Of a stretch of DNA of 15,336 bases, positions 13,964 to 15,336 are shown piece after piece (positions within the stretch are counted from its first letter, which is position 1; each line of letters opens with the position of its first letter). The notes beneath the pieces are model-generated. The model saw only the letters and a list, made by a program, of their open reading frames with translations. It made no database searches and was not told the DNA's origin. The position numbers and the translations under genes were made by a program. This DNA is from UMGS1387 sp045539625 (lineage in GTDB: Bacteria > Bacillota > Clostridia > Oscillospirales > CAG-382), in the NCBI GenBank assembly GCA_045539625.1, contig JAZQFS010000067.1, positions 1 through 15,336 of the forward strand, read 5' to 3'.

Positions 13964-14731
13964 TCAAGAAATGTTTCTTAAATTGTTTAAACTAACAATA
14001 TAAAGTGGATTTTTAAGTATTGAAGAAATATTTAAAATATTTTTATTATTATGTCTAAAATATTTTTTGAGGTTAAAAAAGCTGATATTCAAATGAGGGC
14101 GATTATATATAACACTTTTATATGTTAGTGATTTTTTAACATTTGATGTACTCGAAACCCCTGTATTTTCGAGGTTTTCGTCATTTTGTTCGGCGGAAGA
14201 TTTTGTAAACGTTAGACGTTCTTTTATTTTAGCCTCAGCTTTCTCCACAGCTTCATAGTAACCCCATTCATCATATGAAAGCAAGTCATTACGGTCGTAG
14301 TCGATTGTGCGGACTTTTTTACTTTGCCTTATAGCGTACTCAACAGCGTTTTCGACCTCTGCCTTTGAATCACAATGTTTTTCCCAAACCACCATACGCA
14401 TATGTTTCTTATTCAAGTACTTTTTTAAAGCATTGACTATGGTTGAAGCAGGATTCGCAAACAATACCATATGAATATGAGCATCAACGACAGTAGGCAG
14501 AGGCTTACCGTTCGGCTCATATTCTTTTTTTCTTCCTTTTATTTTAATAGAGCCTGCATAAGCACTATTTGTACTTACGCACACCTTACCTTTGACAGAG
14601 TATCCGTTCTTCTCGCAATAGCGAATTAGCCAACGCTTGATAGCGTTAGCCTCTCTTATTGCCTCTGCTTCGTTCTTAAACGTTCCTGCAGATATATTGA
14701 CTTTAACGACCTTTGACTTTCTGGAACTCAC
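13964..14731 (-). CDS. HUH-superfamily Rep/relaxase-like nuclease
   Basis: A 255-residue protein with the HUH signature DAHIHMVLF (His85-Ile-His87) followed by ANPASTIVNALKKYL, and then EYAIRQSKKVRTIDY (131-145), whose Tyr132 and Lys138/139 fit the tyrosine motif of small rolling-circle replication initiators. Such enzymes nick one strand and stay bound through tyrosine; they start plasmid or element replication or mobilisation. The last 50 residues are Asn/Ile/Lys-rich and look unstructured. It starts with GTG at 14731, with GGAGG 7 bases upstream (14739-14743). It marks this region as part of a mobile element. Whether it is a Rep, a relaxase or a transposase-like HUH cannot be told from the motifs alone. 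Confidence 0.65.
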   Translation of the reverse strand: MSSRKSKVVKVNISAGTFKNEAEAIREANAIKRWLIRYCEKNGYSVKGKVCVSTNSAYAGSIKIKGRKKEYEPNGKPLPTVVDAHIHMVLFANPASTIVNALKKYLNKKHMRMVVWEKHCDSKAEVENAVEYAIRQSKKVRTIDYDRNDLLSYDEWGYYEAVEKAEAKIKERLTFTKSSAEQNDENLENTGVSSTSNVKKSLTYKSVIYNRPHLNISFFNLKKYFRHNNKNILNISSILKNPLYIVSLNNLRNIS

Positions 14732-14826
14732 CGTAACACCTCCAATCTGTTAGTTTCATTCATATAGTGGCATATTTTTTAAAAAAAATAAATATCAAAC
14801 ATGTTCGAGCAAAAAAATCAAATATT

Positions 14827-14878
14827 GTTCTTTTAAAAGAACCTATGCTTATTTCGAGAGAAATTTATGTGTTAGTAT
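14827..14878 (+). promoter_or_regulatory. Palindrome copy 3 with possible divergent promoters
   Basis: Perfect GTTCTTTTAAAAGAAC at 14827-14842. On the plus strand TGT-TAGTAT (-10 at 14873-14878) lies 30 bases away, the same geometry as P1 and P2. On the minus side GATATT (14791-14796) also lies 30 bases away, facing the HUH gene, but without the TGT. The plus-strand transcript would have no clear gene of its own and would run antisense to the 36-residue gene. The rest of 14732-14826 is AT-rich with only weak promoter-like sequence for the HUH gene. Confidence 0.45.
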
Positions 14879-14897
14879 AGAAGTGTAAGGCGAAAAC

Positions 14898-14924
14898 AAA
14901 AAAGCCGTCGGTTTTACCGACAGC
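14898..14924 (-). terminator. Rho-independent terminator of the 36-residue gene
   Basis: A stem (14904-14912 with 14916-14924, one mismatch, loop of 3) is followed on the minus strand by TTTTTT (14898-14903). It lies 30 bases after the stop of the small acidic gene. On the plus strand the hairpin is followed by A residues, so it would not stop rightward transcription. Confidence 0.85.
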
Positions 14925-14953
14925 AAAAAAATGGGAAGAAAGGAATAATGGCA

Positions 14954-15064
14954 TTATGAAAACGATTCTTCCATATGTTCAATCCACATTTCAAAATCCT
15001 TTTCAAAGTTTAAATCACTCATTTCATCAAGAAAATCAATTTCATCTTTTGTTAGTTCTCTCAT
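14954..15064 (-). CDS. Small, very acidic 36-residue protein
   Basis: The frame begins MRELTKDEIDFLDEMSDLNF, continues EKDFEMWIEHMEESFS and ends at TAA. GTGAGG lies 9 bases before the ATG, a -10-like TATAAT sits within an inverted repeat upstream, and a good terminator follows, so it has the full layout of a gene. It carries 13 Asp/Glu against 3 Lys/Arg and would form one or two amphipathic helices. I do not recognise it. Small acidic proteins on mobile elements can be antitoxins, DNA mimics or protein inhibitors, but this one is too short to assign. The reverse-strand frame over the same bases is judged a shadow. Confidence 0.6.
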   Translation of the reverse strand: MRELTKDEIDFLDEMSDLNFEKDFEMWIEHMEESFS

Positions 15065-15070
15065 ATTTCT

Positions 15071-15111
15071 ATACCTCACATTGTTTAAGATATTATATTG
15101 TAGTGAGGTAT
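15071..15111 (-). promoter_or_regulatory. Inverted repeat flanking a -10 box, likely autoregulatory operator
   Basis: A perfect 9-bp inverted repeat, ATACCTCAC (15071-15079) and GTGAGGTAT (15103-15111), encloses a minus-strand TATAAT (15092-15097). The inner arm includes the GTGAGG ribosome site of the 36-residue gene. Either a protein binds both arms over the promoter, or in the RNA from an upstream start the arms pair and hide the ribosome site. No good -35 box is seen. Confidence 0.5.
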
Positions 15112-15137
15112 CAAGCCAGATATAAATTTATTTCGCC

Positions 15138-15336
15138 TTATAACCACTTCGCAACATCTATGCCAGAGAGTAACCTATTTTTGCAGTCGTACCAATAAAA
15201 ACGTATATTCTCTTTGTAGTATTCTTCTTTAAGCTCGTTTCCCTTTAGAAACATCAAATTACTTAAAACTTTCTTTTCCGTCCTTTCAGATTTCTCACAG
15301 AGTGAATATATGTTGAACACACACTTAATATTGATA
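15138..15336 (-). CDS. 3' end of an unidentified gene, cut by the window edge
   Basis: An open frame enters from the right edge and ends at TAA (15138-15140). The visible 66 residues are charged and rich in Lys, Glu and Tyr (SLCEKSERTEKKVLSNLMFL ... ENIRFYWYDCKNRLLSGIDV). A GTG at 15318-15320 has no ribosome site and no stop precedes it, so the true start is most likely outside the window. No motif is recognised. It lies 73 bases upstream of the small acidic gene in the same direction, with the inverted-repeat promoter between them. Confidence 0.55.
   Translation of the reverse strand, partial: INIKCVFNIYSLCEKSERTEKKVLSNLMFLKGNELKEEYYKENIRFYWYDCKNRLLSGIDVAKWL

Noticed and set aside
14166..14179. 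14-base identity (TTTTCGAGGTTTTC) between the HUH gene and the rpsI terminator (7218-7231) as an attachment-site pair
   Set aside because: In about 15 kb of AT-rich DNA a 14-base match is expected by chance, and the copy lies inside a coding region.
14796..14809. LexA-like box (minus strand CGAACATGTTTG) upstream of the HUH gene
   Set aside because: The Firmicutes LexA box needs four bases between CGAAC and GTTYG; only two are present.
14956..15198. 80-codon plus-strand reading frame
   Set aside because: It lies opposite the 36-residue gene, spans that gene's promoter repeat, and has an implausible composition. The minus-strand gene has the better signals.
1..15336. CRISPR array, rRNA or tRNA genes
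   Set aside because: No regularly spaced repeats and no tRNA or rRNA sequence were seen on either strand.

Overview
The window looks like the chromosome of a low-GC, Gram-positive anaerobe of class Clostridia, most likely of the Oscillospiraceae/Ruminococcaceae type. The pointers are a T-box tRNA riboswitch in front of tyrS, near-consensus sigma-A promoters (TTGACA-17-TATAAT), AGGAGG-type ribosome binding sites, a type II pantothenate kinase and the rplM-rpsI operon. The species cannot be fixed from sequence alone.

Bases 1-7236 are mostly core chromosome. Reading leftward (minus strand) they hold: coaW (type II pantothenate kinase) followed by a Gfo/Idh/MocA oxidoreductase; a DUF2019-like orphan immunity gene whose start overlaps the last 33 codons of a lost partner gene; a two-gene operon of an HPr-kinase-like P-loop protein and a small S24/S26-type serine peptidase; and tyrS behind a full tyrosine T-box leader. 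The rplM-rpsI operon runs rightward with its own promoter and terminator. A palindrome-rich stretch at 3135-3253 may be a structured RNA or an IS200/IS605-type end.

Bases 7237-15336, right after rpsI and its terminator, are accessory DNA, all coded on the minus strand. The 3' end of rpsI is a known landing site for integrative elements in Firmicutes, and a tandem 11-bp repeat sits just past the terminator. In transcription order from the right edge the region holds: the 3' end of an unidentified gene; a 36-residue very acidic protein; an HUH-type Rep/relaxase-like nuclease; an overlapping three-gene operon (HEPN-domain protein, type III Mod methyltransferase, short type III Res helicase-nuclease); and a 313-residue unknown protein behind an unusual leader of three repeats and two hairpins. 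No integrase is in the window, so the right end of the element probably lies beyond it.

Two signals tie the accessory region together. First, the HEPN gene, mod and res overlap by 8 and 4 bases, which makes a HEPN protein a built-in partner of this type III restriction system. Second, a 16-bp palindrome, GTTCTTTTAAAAGAAC, occurs twice perfectly and once with a changed half-site. Each copy lies 30-31 bp upstream of an extended -10 box (TGT+hexamer), so one regulator may control the Rep-like gene region and the defence operon together.
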